Positions 1-7,381 of a stretch of 64,000 bases of DNA are shown in pieces (within the stretch, counting starts at the first letter, position 1; each line of letters opens with the position of its first letter). The position numbers and the translations under genes are program-made. The notes beneath the pieces are model-generated. The model made no database searches. It was not told the origin of the DNA and saw only the letters and a program-made list of their open reading frames with translations. This stretch comes from Microbacterium immunditiarum (GTDB taxonomy: Bacteria > Actinomycetota > Actinomycetes > Actinomycetales > Microbacteriaceae), in contig NZ_JACCBV010000001.1 of the NCBI RefSeq assembly GCF_013409785.1, positions 1,550,001-1,614,000 on the forward strand. The letters run 5' to 3'.

Positions 1-536
1 CAGTCGGTCGAGTCGGATGCCTGCACATGAACGTGCGGCTCGGTGCTGTTGCCCGAGTTGCCGCACTCGCCGACCTGCGCGCCCGCGACGACCTCGTCGC
101 CGGGACGCACGCGCACCGAACCGCGTCGCAGGTGCGCGAGCAGCACGAACGGTCCACGGGGGGACGCCGCGATGACGACGTGGTTTCCCGCGATGCCCGC
201 GACGCCCGCGCGGACACGCTGCGGTTGCGTGAGTGCGTAGGGAATGAGCGTGAACGGCGATCGCCGCGCCTCGTGATCGGGTTCGCCGTCGTGCACCGCG
301 ACGACCGTGCCGTCGATCGGCGCCAGTATCGGCGCGCCGAACCCGACGAAGCCCTGGGGCGTTTCGGTCGCGAACATCGACCGCAGGCTCGGTGGCGCCG
401 ACCGCCCGTGCTCGTCGACCGCGACGAAGTCGATGGCGTGCGCGGAGCCGAACGCCTCGGTCCCGTGGCTCGGCACGCGGTCGGCGGGGCTGTTGTGCGC
501 GACCCACCGGCCGGTGAACGGAAAGCGCAGGAGCAT
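1..536 (-). CDS. M23 family metallopeptidase (3' end outside window)
   Basis: About 178 codons are visible and the frame runs off the left edge. The Zn-site pattern of lysostaphin-type (M23) peptidases is present: His33 and Asp36 in HAIDF, His135 in LLAHLRRGS, then GECGNSGNSTEPHVHVQ with His168 and His170. The stretch VRVRPGDEVVAGAQVG is the usual M23 strand before the last motif. No signal peptide is visible, so if the start is right the protein may be cytoplasmic or a non-secreted variant. An in-frame TAG lies four codons upstream of the ATG; a TTG two codons upstream is the only alternative start. The family normally cuts peptidoglycan cross-bridges; activity here is inferred. Confidence 0.8.
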   Translation of the reverse strand, partial: MLLRFPFTGRWVAHNSPADRVPSHGTEAFGSAHAIDFVAVDEHGRSAPPSLRSMFATETPQGFVGFGAPILAPIDGTVVAVHDGEPDHEARRSPFTLIPYALTQPQRVRAGVAGIAGNHVVIAASPRGPFVLLAHLRRGSVRVRPGDEVVAGAQVGECGNSGNSTEPHVHVQASDSTD

Positions 537-640
537 CCGCAAACCCTAGCCAGCCGATGCCGTGCACGCGAGGGGAGTCCGCTGGTCGCCCGGCGTGCCT
601 ACGATGGCAGAAGACTTCCCTGACGACGGAAGGAGGCGAC

Positions 641-1132
641 ATGGTCCAGGTCCGCGTCGCCGGAGTCGCGCTCGACGCCGCGCGCCAGCACGTCATCCTG
701 CTCAAGCCCATCGACGACCTTCCCGGGGCGGGTCAGATCCTGCCGATCTGGATCGGCCAGCAGGAGGCCACGTCGATCCTCATCGCCGTCGAGGGGGCGC
801 CCGTGCCGCGTCCGCTCGCGCACGATCTCATGCGCGCGATGCTCGACACGCTCGACGCAAAGGTCACCCGCGTCGAGGTGTCGCGCATCGACGACGGCAC
901 GTTCTACGCCGACATCACGCTCCAGTCGCCCGCGGGAGAGCGGGTCGTCGATGCGCGCCCGTCCGACGCGATCGCGCTCGCGTCGCGCGTCGGCGCGCCG
1001 ATCTGGGTCGCCGACGATGTCATCGAAGAGGCGGGGGTCGACGACTTCATGCCGGAGGAAGACGCGTCCGATCGCCTCGACGAGTTCAAGAAGTTCCTCG
1101 ACGACGTCGAGCCCGAGGACTTCGCTGAGTAG
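641..1132 (+). CDS. Bifunctional nuclease family (BFN/DUF151) protein
   Basis: 163 residues, almost entirely one BFN domain. Typical features are LPIWIGQQEATSI near residues 38-50, the acidic DARPSDAIALA motif near residue 107, and an acidic C-terminal tail (FKKFLDDVEPEDFAE). The start was taken at the ATG behind a good Shine-Dalgarno (AAGGAGG at 630-636); the frame is open further upstream but has no ribosome site there. Family members are found in many actinobacteria, often as single genes; nuclease activity has been reported for some plant and bacterial members, but the bacterial role is poorly defined. It is divergent from the M23 peptidase, with 104 bp between the two starts. Confidence 0.88.
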   Translation: MVQVRVAGVALDAARQHVILLKPIDDLPGAGQILPIWIGQQEATSILIAVEGAPVPRPLAHDLMRAMLDTLDAKVTRVEVSRIDDGTFYADITLQSPAGERVVDARPSDAIALASRVGAPIWVADDVIEEAGVDDFMPEEDASDRLDEFKKFLDDVEPEDFAE

Positions 1133-1147
1133 GCGCCGTTCCGGCCC

Positions 1148-2161
1148 TCACGCGAGTTCCGCGTCGATCGCCTCGGCGACCGTGAAGATCACGGGCCACG
1201 CGCCCTCGGAGCTGTTGCCGAGCACGCTCACGGTCGTGCGGCTGTCGACGAGGTGCGTCGAGCGGAACGAGACGCCCGCGTCGTAGCCCTCCATGATGAC
1301 CGCCGGTGCTGTGCGGTGCAGCCAGACGCCTATGCCGTAGCGCTTGTTCTCGTCCTCGACATCGTGGCGCGGGTGGATCATCTCCTCGACGGTGTCGGGC
1401 CGCACGATCCGTCCCTCCAGGAAGGCCATCCAGAAGCGGTGCAGGTCGTCCGCCGTCGTGAACGCGCCGCCGTCGCCGTTGCCGCGCACCGGAAGGCGAA
1501 GCGTGTTCACCAGGTCGCCCTCCTCGAACAGGTAGCCGAGCGCCGCATCGCCCGGCAGTTCGTCGAGGCGTGGGAACCCGGTCTTCTCGAGTCCGGCAGG
1601 GTCGAGCACGAGGCGCTGCACGAGGTCGTGATACGGCTCGTCGGCGATGCGCTCCAGCACGACGGCGAGCACCATGTAGCCGCCGTTGCAGTACGAGAAC
1701 CGCTCGCCCGGCGGGAACTTCTGCGGATGGCCCTCGAGCATCGGCAGGAACGCGCTCGCGGTCGTGAGGGTGTGCACCGGAACCGTCAGGACGAAGTCGG
1801 ATGGCTCCCACTCGCCCTCCTCGTCGAGATAGTCGCCGATCCCAGAGGTGTGGGTGAGCAGCTCCTCGATCGTGACGGCGTCGTCGATCAACGGCAGGTC
1901 CGCGCCGAGGATCTCGCGCACGGGTTGGTCGAGCCCGAGCCGGCCGTCCTCCACGAGCCGCATGACGGCGAGGGCGGTGAACGTCTTGCTTCCGCTCGCG
2001 ACCGCGAACCGCGTCTGGGCCGTGGTCGGGACGCGCAGGCCGCGGTGCAGGAACCCCTCGCATCGCTCGAACGTGCGGCGATCGCCGACGTCGACCGTCA
2101 CGACCCCCGTGAACGCCTTCCTCGCGACGGCCTGGTCGAGAGCGGCAGCATCGATGTGCAT
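1148..2161 (-). CDS. Serine hydrolase, beta-lactamase class C / penicillin-binding-protein-like
   Basis: 337 residues. The catalytic motifs of class C-type serine hydrolases are visible: SGSK (Ser56, Lys59) and YCN (Tyr157-Asn159), plus LLTHTSGIGDY, the common TSG segment. No signal peptide, so this is probably a cytosolic esterase/peptidase-type member rather than a secreted beta-lactamase. The C-terminal HxG-like motif is not obvious. It converges with the BFN nuclease gene, the two stops being 16 bp apart. Substrate unknown. Confidence 0.8.
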   Translation of the reverse strand: MHIDAAALDQAVARKAFTGVVTVDVGDRRTFERCEGFLHRGLRVPTTAQTRFAVASGSKTFTALAVMRLVEDGRLGLDQPVREILGADLPLIDDAVTIEELLTHTSGIGDYLDEEGEWEPSDFVLTVPVHTLTTASAFLPMLEGHPQKFPPGERFSYCNGGYMVLAVVLERIADEPYHDLVQRLVLDPAGLEKTGFPRLDELPGDAALGYLFEEGDLVNTLRLPVRGNGDGGAFTTADDLHRFWMAFLEGRIVRPDTVEEMIHPRHDVEDENKRYGIGVWLHRTAPAVIMEGYDAGVSFRSTHLVDSRTTVSVLGNSSEGAWPVIFTVAEAIDAELA

Positions 2162-2298
2162 GCGAGCGAGTCTGACGGAAACTCCCCGTGGTCAAAAGGG
2201 CGGGCTCGATCGCACCGTCGGGCACTCCGAAGGCCGGTGAGGCGGGATCCAGCCCGACGCTTTCACGCCCCCGCCCCTTCCCCCGAGGACGCCGCGGG

Positions 2299-3042
2299 TC
2301 ATCCGAGCGGGTACACCCGCCTCAGGATGAGCCGCTGCCCGAGCGTCCAGGCGACGGTCGTCAGCAGGTACAGTGCCGCGGCGAGCGGCACGAACACGGC
2401 GACGACGGCCGTCGTGAGCTGCAGCATCCCGAGCATCCGGGTCGACACGACGGGAAGCGGCGAGTCGTCGTCGCGGGGGAGGGGCGGCATGCGGAGCATC
2501 CGTCGCGTCAGCTCGCCGACCACCGCGATGAGCATGACGACCGCGCCGATCACGACCAGCGTCATCGGCGTGAGCGCTCCGCCGAACGCGGCTCCGGTGA
2601 GGCTCGTGCCGAGGGGCACGCCGAGCAGGGTCTGGTTGAGCAGTTCGTTCGCGTGTCCGGCGATCGTCGGATGGAGGAACACCGCATACACGAGCCCGAT
2701 GACCGGTGCCTGCAGCAGCACCGGGAGACATCCCGCGAACGGCGACGTGCGCTCGTCGCGGTACAGCTGCATCGTCTCGCGCTGCAGGCGCTCGGGGCTC
2801 TTGCGATATCGCTTCTGCAGCTCGCGCAGGCGCGGTGCGAGGCGCACGCGCGTCTGCTCGGCCTTCGACTGCGAGATGCCGACGGGGATGAGCGCGGTGC
2901 GTACGAGGAGGGTTACGAGCACGACAGCCGCAGCGGCGGCGGATGCGCCGGCGACCGGTTCGAGGAGAGAAGCGAGCCCCATGAGCCCCGCGTACGCGAG
3001 GTCGAGGAGGGCGGCGATGGGCGGGAAGGCGAAGACATCCAT
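2299..3042 (-). CDS. yidC: Membrane protein insertase YidC/Oxa1/Alb3 family
   Basis: 247 residues with several hydrophobic segments (about 10-50, 105-130, 150-185, 205-235). The conserved membrane-buried Arg lies in VTLLVRTALIP (Arg48), followed by the cytoplasmic hairpin with PRLRELQKRYRKSPERL. This is the short Gram-positive type lacking the large periplasmic domain. It differs from the main yidC normally found next to rnpA, so it is probably a second paralogue. The start ATG at 3042 begins MDVFAF; longer readings upstream are Arg/Pro-rich translated spacer. The neighbour upstream is a small membrane protein, likely co-transcribed. Confidence 0.88.
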   Translation of the reverse strand: MDVFAFPPIAALLDLAYAGLMGLASLLEPVAGASAAAAAVVLVTLLVRTALIPVGISQSKAEQTRVRLAPRLRELQKRYRKSPERLQRETMQLYRDERTSPFAGCLPVLLQAPVIGLVYAVFLHPTIAGHANELLNQTLLGVPLGTSLTGAAFGGALTPMTLVVIGAVVMLIAVVGELTRRMLRMPPLPRDDDSPLPVVSTRMLGMLQLTTAVVAVFVPLAAALYLLTTVAWTLGQRLILRRVYPLG

Positions 3043-3143
3043 GGCGGTATCCGTTCTGTGGCTGGTCGATGGGGATCGATCGGCCGCGGAGGGACGCCGC
3101 GACGGCGCGCCCGTGGCGGACGCGCGGAGACGGACGGCGAAGG

Positions 3144-3443
3144 CTACGCGGCCGAGGCCGCGTGCTGCGGTGCCCTCGGGCGCGGGTGGCCCGGGGCATC
3201 CGGATCGCTCTGCGTGAGCGGAGAGGAGATGTCGATCGCGCGTCGCGGGTGCGGGGGAGACGCGCCCCCCGAAGCCGGGTGCGCGACGGCGAGGATCGCG
3301 ACGAGGACCACGGATGCCGCGACCAGCGCGATCGTGACGGCGACGGCCGTCGTGGCGCCGCCGAAGGCCGTGAGGTCGGGCGTGCCGGCGACGGCGAGCG
3401 TCGCGAGCAGGAGCTGCACGGACGTGAGGAGCTGCGCGAACAT
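3144..3443 (-). CDS. Small two-helix membrane protein, DUF6412-like
   Basis: 99 residues: two hydrophobic segments (about residues 3-20 and 28-52) followed by a Pro/Ala-rich polar tail. A Shine-Dalgarno-like GAGAGGAG sits just before the ATG. I recall DUF6412 proteins as short membrane proteins encoded beside a yidC paralogue in actinobacteria, and this position fits; the family name is inference from context. It lies 101 bp upstream of yidC on the same strand, suggesting a two-gene operon for membrane insertion. Function unknown. Confidence 0.6.
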   Translation of the reverse strand: MFAQLLTSVQLLLATLAVAGTPDLTAFGGATTAVAVTIALVAASVVLVAILAVAHPASGGASPPHPRRAIDISSPLTQSDPDAPGHPRPRAPQHAASAA

Positions 3444-3498
3444 GCGGTGCTCCTCTCGCTCGTACGGGCGTGCGGTCCTGCCACGCTAACACCCGAGC

Positions 3499-3561
3499 CC
3501 GGTCGCTGAGCCGTCGCGCGTCCGAAACCCGCTCGCTGCGCTCACTCGCTCAACGACCGGG
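3499..3561. repeat. Intergenic hairpin repeat (GGTCGCTGAGC family)
   Basis: The left arm CCCGGTCGCTGAGC (3499-3512) matches the right arm GCTCAACGACCGGG (3548-3561) as an inverted repeat at 13 of 14 positions. The right arm overlaps the last codons of the oxidoreductase gene, so part of its C-terminus (SRSLSE) is repeat-derived. Related copies occur elsewhere in the window. It may end transcription of the oxidoreductase gene. Confidence 0.65.
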
Positions 3562-4453
3562 AAACCGAGGCACGCTCCTCGAGCGTCCGCACCACGGCCG
3601 ACATGTCCTCGCGCGCCGCTCCGAGCGCCACGGTCTCGGCGAACAGCATCTCCGCGAGCCGGAGCATCGGGGTCGCGGCACCGACCACAGCCGCCTCGTC
3701 GAGCACGAGCCTCGTGTTCATCAGCGCGTCGGAGGTCGCCGCCTGCGGCGAGAACTCGCGCGCGACGAGCTTCGGCAGCTTGACGCGCGTGAGGTCGGAG
3801 GCGGTCTGCCCGAGCCCGATCGCCTCCTGGAACGTCGCGAGGTCGACGCCGCCCGCCGCGGCGAAATGGGTCGCCTCGGCGAGGGCGGCCATCGTCGTGG
3901 TGAGGTACAGGTTGACGGCGAGCTTCATGCGCAGGCCGCTGCCCGTTGCGCCGCAGTAGAGGGTCGCGCGGCACGTCGGGGCGAGCAGCGGCATGACCTG
4001 CCGCGCCACCTCCTCGTCGCCCCCGAGCATCGCGACGAGCTGCGCGTTCTCGGCTGGCACGCGCGACCCCGCGACCGGAGCCTCCACGAACCGGCCGCCC
4101 GCCGCGGCGATCTCGGCCGCGAGCGCCTCCGCGTAGGCGGGGGTCGTCGTGCCGCACGAGACGACCGTGCGACCCTTCACGCGACGGGCGAACGCCTCCG
4201 TGCCGCGTTCGAGCACGGCATCCGTCGCGGCCTCGTTCACGAGCATGAGCACGACCGCGGGGCAGCGCGCGAAGACGTCATCGACGGATGCCGCGGCATC
4301 CGCCCCTGCGTCGACCAGAGGCGCGAGCCGCTCGCGCGTGCGGTTCCACACCACGAGGTCGATGCCGGCGCGCACGAGGTTGCGTGCCATCGGCGTGCCC
4401 ATGAGGCCGATGCCGATGAAGCCGACGGGCCCGGAATCGTTCGCGGCGGTCAT
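3542..4453 (-). CDS. NAD(P)-dependent oxidoreductase, 3-hydroxyisobutyrate dehydrogenase family
   Basis: 303 residues. The N-terminal Rossmann motif GFIGIGLMGTPMARNL starts near residue 10; GTTTPAYAEAL fits the family's conserved central segment, and GSGLRMKLAVNLYL carries the expected catalytic Lys (about residue 170). The length matches beta-hydroxyacid dehydrogenases. The start was set at the ATG of MTAANDS; the longer open frame upstream is Arg-rich and lacks a ribosome site. The exact substrate (3-hydroxyisobutyrate, tartronate semialdehyde, succinic semialdehyde or other) cannot be told. It is downstream of dinB on the same strand. Confidence 0.85.
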   Translation of the reverse strand: MTAANDSGPVGFIGIGLMGTPMARNLVRAGIDLVVWNRTRERLAPLVDAGADAAASVDDVFARCPAVVLMLVNEAATDAVLERGTEAFARRVKGRTVVSCGTTTPAYAEALAAEIAAAGGRFVEAPVAGSRVPAENAQLVAMLGGDEEVARQVMPLLAPTCRATLYCGATGSGLRMKLAVNLYLTTTMAALAEATHFAAAGGVDLATFQEAIGLGQTASDLTRVKLPKLVAREFSPQAATSDALMNTRLVLDEAAVVGAATPMLRLAEMLFAETVALGAAREDMSAVVRTLEERASVSRSLSE

Positions 4454-4527
4454 GCTTCGAGTCTCCGGTGCGCGCGAGGTCGCGTCGTGCCAACAGTCGC
4501 TGTCGGACTGCCGATCTCGACGGCCGC

Positions 4528-5607
4528 TCACCACCCGCTGCGCGTCGGCGTGTGCCCTTCGCGGGCGTCGTCGGGCATCGCCATCTCGGCGCGGACGCCC
4601 AGCAGCCGGATCGGCCGGTCGTGCTCGATGCGGTCGACGAGCTTCATCGTCTCGGCGATGACCGTGGCGCGGTCGAAGGTCTTGGCGACCTTGTGCACGA
4701 ACGTCTTCGTGATGAACGGCGCGTAGCGCACCTTGATCCCGACGCCCACGACCGGCCTGCCTTCGGTGGCGACGTCGGCGAGCACCTGGTCGATCAGCTC
4801 GCGCGCGGCGTTCTCGATCTCGGCGCGGTCGACGAGGTTCTGCTGGAACGTCGTCTCACGCCCGTGGCCGCGGGGCACCCACGGCGTGTCGTCGACGATG
4901 TTCGTGCCGTCGCCGCGGCCGAGCTGGCGGTACCACGGGCCCATCTTCGGCCCGAACTCGGCGGCGAGCGCATCGACGTCGGCTCGCACCAGGTCGTCGA
5001 CCGTGTTGATGCCGAGAGCCGCGAGGCGCTTCGAGATCTTCGAGCCGATGCCCCACAGAGCGACCGTGGGCTTGCCCCCCATGATCTCGAGCCAGTTGTC
5101 GGCGGTGAGCCGGAACACGCCGCGAGGCTTGCCGAAGTCGGTCGCGTTCTTGGCGCGCACGAGCGTGTCGCCGATGCCGACGCTGCAGTGCAGCTGCGTG
5201 CGCTCGAGCACTTTCCGCTGGATGTCGCGCGCGTACGCCTCAGGGTCGTCGGTCGTCACGCCGACGAAGGCTTCGTCCCATCCGAGCACCTGCACGACGG
5301 CGCCGGGCATCGAGCGCAGCGTCGCCATGACCTCTTCGGACGCCTCGGTGTAGGCGGGCGCGTCGACGGGGAGGATGATCGCGTCGGGCGCCTTGCGCGC
5401 GGCGATCCGCAGCGGCATGCCCGACCCGACGCCGAACTCACGCGCCTCGTACGACGCCGTGGAGACGACGGCGCGCTCGGTGGGGTCGCCGCGCCCGCCG
5501 ACGATGACGGGCTTGCCGGCGAGATCGGGCCGCCGCAGCACCTCGACCGCGGCGATGAACTGGTCGAGGTCGACGTGCAGCACCCACGGTCGGGCCTCAG
5601 CGGACAT
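4528..5607 (-). CDS. dinB: Y-family DNA polymerase IV, DinB2-like, with Ile at the steric-gate position
   Basis: 359 residues with the palm, thumb and little-finger layout of DinB. Metal-binding acids are Asp13 (HVDLDQF) and Asp111-Glu112 (GWDEAF); ASYEAREFGV and CSVGIGDTLVRAK are further family motifs. The steric-gate residue, normally Phe or Tyr after DxDxF, is Ile18 (DLDQFIAAVE). Mycobacterium smegmatis DinB2 has Leu here and readily inserts ribonucleotides, and the surrounding sequence (WVLHVDLDQF, GDPTE, WDEA) also resembles DinB2 rather than canonical Pol IV. No LexA-type box was seen upstream. The ATG at 5607 gives a normal N-terminus. Confidence 0.88.
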   Translation of the reverse strand: MSAEARPWVLHVDLDQFIAAVEVLRRPDLAGKPVIVGGRGDPTERAVVSTASYEAREFGVGSGMPLRIAARKAPDAIILPVDAPAYTEASEEVMATLRSMPGAVVQVLGWDEAFVGVTTDDPEAYARDIQRKVLERTQLHCSVGIGDTLVRAKNATDFGKPRGVFRLTADNWLEIMGGKPTVALWGIGSKISKRLAALGINTVDDLVRADVDALAAEFGPKMGPWYRQLGRGDGTNIVDDTPWVPRGHGRETTFQQNLVDRAEIENAARELIDQVLADVATEGRPVVGVGIKVRYAPFITKTFVHKVAKTFDRATVIAETMKLVDRIEHDRPIRLLGVRAEMAMPDDAREGHTPTRSGW

Positions 5608-5694
5608 GTCCCCAGTCTGGAGGCAAGCGCCGACACGCGTCGAGACACGCGAAGGCCGGGGTGGCACGAACGCTCACCCCGGCCGACGTGTGGA

Positions 5695-5898
5695 TCAGAG
5701 AGGCCGGATGTTGGCGGCCTGCATGCCCTTCGGGCCACGCTCCGCGTCGAACTCGACCTTCTGGGTCTCGTGGAGCTCCTTGTAGCCGTCGCCGGCGATC
5801 GCGCTGAAGTGCGCGAAGAGATCGGCCGAGCCGTCGTCGGGTGCGATGAACCCGTAGCCCTTCTCGGAGTTGAACCATTTCACGGTGCCAGTGGCCAT
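5695..5898 (-). CDS. cspA: Cold-shock protein, CspA family
   Basis: 67 residues, a single cold-shock domain. RNP1 is KGYGFI and RNP2 is DLFAHFSAI, preceded by the invariant GTVKWFN start. It binds single-stranded nucleic acid and acts as an RNA chaperone in the cytoplasm. The AAAGGAAAG ribosome site upstream supports the ATG at 5898. The reading frame stays open upstream for another 110 codons with protein-like content at its far end, see the next entry. It is encoded between dinB and a START/SRPBCC gene, apparently as its own unit. Confidence 0.93.
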   Translation of the reverse strand: MATGTVKWFNSEKGYGFIAPDDGSADLFAHFSAIAGDGYKELHETQKVEFDAERGPKGMQAANIRPL

Positions 5899-6228
5899 CG
5901 TGTCTTTCCTTTTGTTATGCGGGCCGCGTGAGCGGCCGGGTGTGCCGCGCCGCATTGTGCGGAGCGGACGGGTGGGGCGCGAGCGACGCGGCCGCGACGT
6001 CGCGGGCCGAGAGGCGGATGCCGCGACGGCGGCTTCCGCGGATTCGCGCGTGTCGAACAGCCCGAGCTGGTCGCCGCGTGCGGTGTGGGCTTCGAAGCCC
6101 TGCGGCGCGACGGCGATGAAGCCGGCGTACTCGCCGGCGGCGGTGGCGACGAACACGTCGTCGTCGGCCTGGCGCCAGTCGAGCTCGAATGCGGGTGCGG
6201 ACGGAGGGGGAGGTTCTGCGAGTATCAA
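5899..6228 (-). CDS. Possible hypothetical coding segment in frame with cspA
   Basis: Reading from a TTG at 6228, about 60 codons look like real protein: [19 protein letters not shown], then [16 protein letters not shown], then [16 protein letters not shown]. After that the translation becomes Arg/Pro-rich and continues without a stop straight into cspA. Either a small unknown protein has lost its stop, or it is a fusion with the cold-shock domain, or the stop is missing by sequencing error. No good ribosome site precedes the TTG. It resembles no family that I recognise. Confidence 0.3.
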
Positions 6229-6407
6229 GTGTTTTTTCGGAGGATGCGCGGCGAGGTGGCACGCGACTGCGCGGAGTGTTGGTGAGCGGGCGGCCGCTGA
6301 GCGGCGGCGGTGCGTCAGGCGATCTGCTTCTCCACGATGAGGCAGAGGTTCGACGCGAGGACCCGATGGGTCGCTCCACCCTAGCACGCCGGGGTGTGAG
6401 CCCGACG

Positions 6408-6448
6408 GACGGATGCCCCGCCCCGAAGCCGCGGGCGGGGCGTCCGTC
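6408..6448 (-). terminator. Terminator-like hairpin after the SRPBCC gene
   Basis: GACGGA-T-GCCCCGCCC (6408-6423) pairs with GGGCGGGGC-G-TCCGTC (6433-6448), a 15-bp stem with one mismatch and a 9-nt loop. It lies 27 bp beyond the SRPBCC stop. There is no U-tract, as is common in high-GC actinobacteria. Confidence 0.65.
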
Positions 6449-6474
6449 GCACAATGTGCTCGGCGCGACGCGTA

Positions 6475-6930
6475 TCAGCGCGGAACGTCGCCTCGCCACG
6501 CACCCGTCGCGACATGGCGGCTCTCGATGAACTCCTTGAAGTTCTCGAGATCCTTCTTCACCGCGTGCTTGCCGGCGCCGACGAAGGCACCGACGTGCTC
6601 GACGAAGCCGGACGGCTCCCAGTCGATCTGCGCAGTCACACGCGTCGAGCTCTCGTCGAGCTTGTGGAAGGTCACGACGCCCGCGTGGGCGGTCTCGCCG
6701 CCGATGCTGCGCCACGCGACACGCTCATCGGGGTGCTGCTCGGTGATCTCGGCGTCGAACTCGCGCTCCGCGCCGCCGACCTTCACCTTCCAGTGCAGGT
6801 GGGTGTCGTCGATCTGCCGGATGGACTCGACCTCCTGGAGGAACTCCGGGAAGCTCTCGAACTGCGTCCACTGGTTGTAGGCGGTGGTGACGGGGACGTC
6901 CACGTCGATGGTCTCGATGATCTGCGGCAT
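6475..6930 (-). CDS. SRPBCC (START-like/polyketide cyclase) family protein
   Basis: 151 residues with the START/Bet v1-like layout: an N-terminal strand (IIETIDVDVPVTTAYNQW), then ESFPEFLQEVESI, DTHLHWKVKVGG, and a long C-terminal helix (KKDLENFKEFIESR). This superfamily binds hydrophobic ligands; the subgroup with a QWTQFESFPEFM-type motif is often called cyclase/dehydrase, but no catalytic residues can be assigned. It starts with ATG behind GAAGGAGAAG. The small Pro-rich gene lies just upstream on the same strand, probably in one transcript. Confidence 0.85.
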   Translation of the reverse strand: MPQIIETIDVDVPVTTAYNQWTQFESFPEFLQEVESIRQIDDTHLHWKVKVGGAEREFDAEITEQHPDERVAWRSIGGETAHAGVVTFHKLDESSTRVTAQIDWEPSGFVEHVGAFVGAGKHAVKKDLENFKEFIESRHVATGAWRGDVPR

Positions 6931-6965
6931 CCGCTTCTCTCCTTCGGCTGGTGTTCGGTCTGTCG

Positions 6966-7223
6966 TCAGTGCTCGACGGTCGGGTCGATGCCGGACTCAG
7001 GCGGCGTCGGGAACGTCGGCTCTTCGGGATTCGGCGCGAGCGGCTCCTCCGGGTTGGGGGCGAGCGGCTCCTCCGGCGCGGGAGTGGCCGGCTCTTCCGG
7101 ATGCGGCGCGACCGGGTCGCGGCCGGGAGGCCCCGGCGCCGGTGGCACACCGGGCGCGCCCGGAGTTCCCGGCGTTCCGGGAGCGTCCGGCTCAGGCGGC
7201 AGTGGTGTGGTCGGATCGGTCAT
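6966..7223 (-). CDS. Proline/glutamate-rich low-complexity protein
   Basis: 85 residues made almost wholly of Pro, Glu, Ala and Gly. It contains a short tandem repeat, EEPLAPNP, twice in full with degenerate copies around it (PEEPATPAPEEP), and a GTPGTPGAPG run. No membrane segment or signal peptide. An AAGGAGGA ribosome site 7 bases upstream supports the ATG at 7223. The composition suggests an intrinsically disordered protein; no function can be assigned. It is divergent from phosphoketolase. Confidence 0.55.
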   Translation of the reverse strand: MTDPTTPLPPEPDAPGTPGTPGAPGVPPAPGPPGRDPVAPHPEEPATPAPEEPLAPNPEEPLAPNPEEPTFPTPPESGIDPTVEH

Positions 7224-7381
7224 GGCGACGAATCCTCCTTCCTGCACCGGCGACGGCGCCGCCGGTCGTCGTGTCGACCCATCCAGCCTGTGCGACGCGG
7301 CCCTCCGCACCCACCCCCTTGACCCTGGGTGCACGCCACGTTCGAACGGCTTGAAGAGCCGCCGGCAGAGGGAGACCGCCC

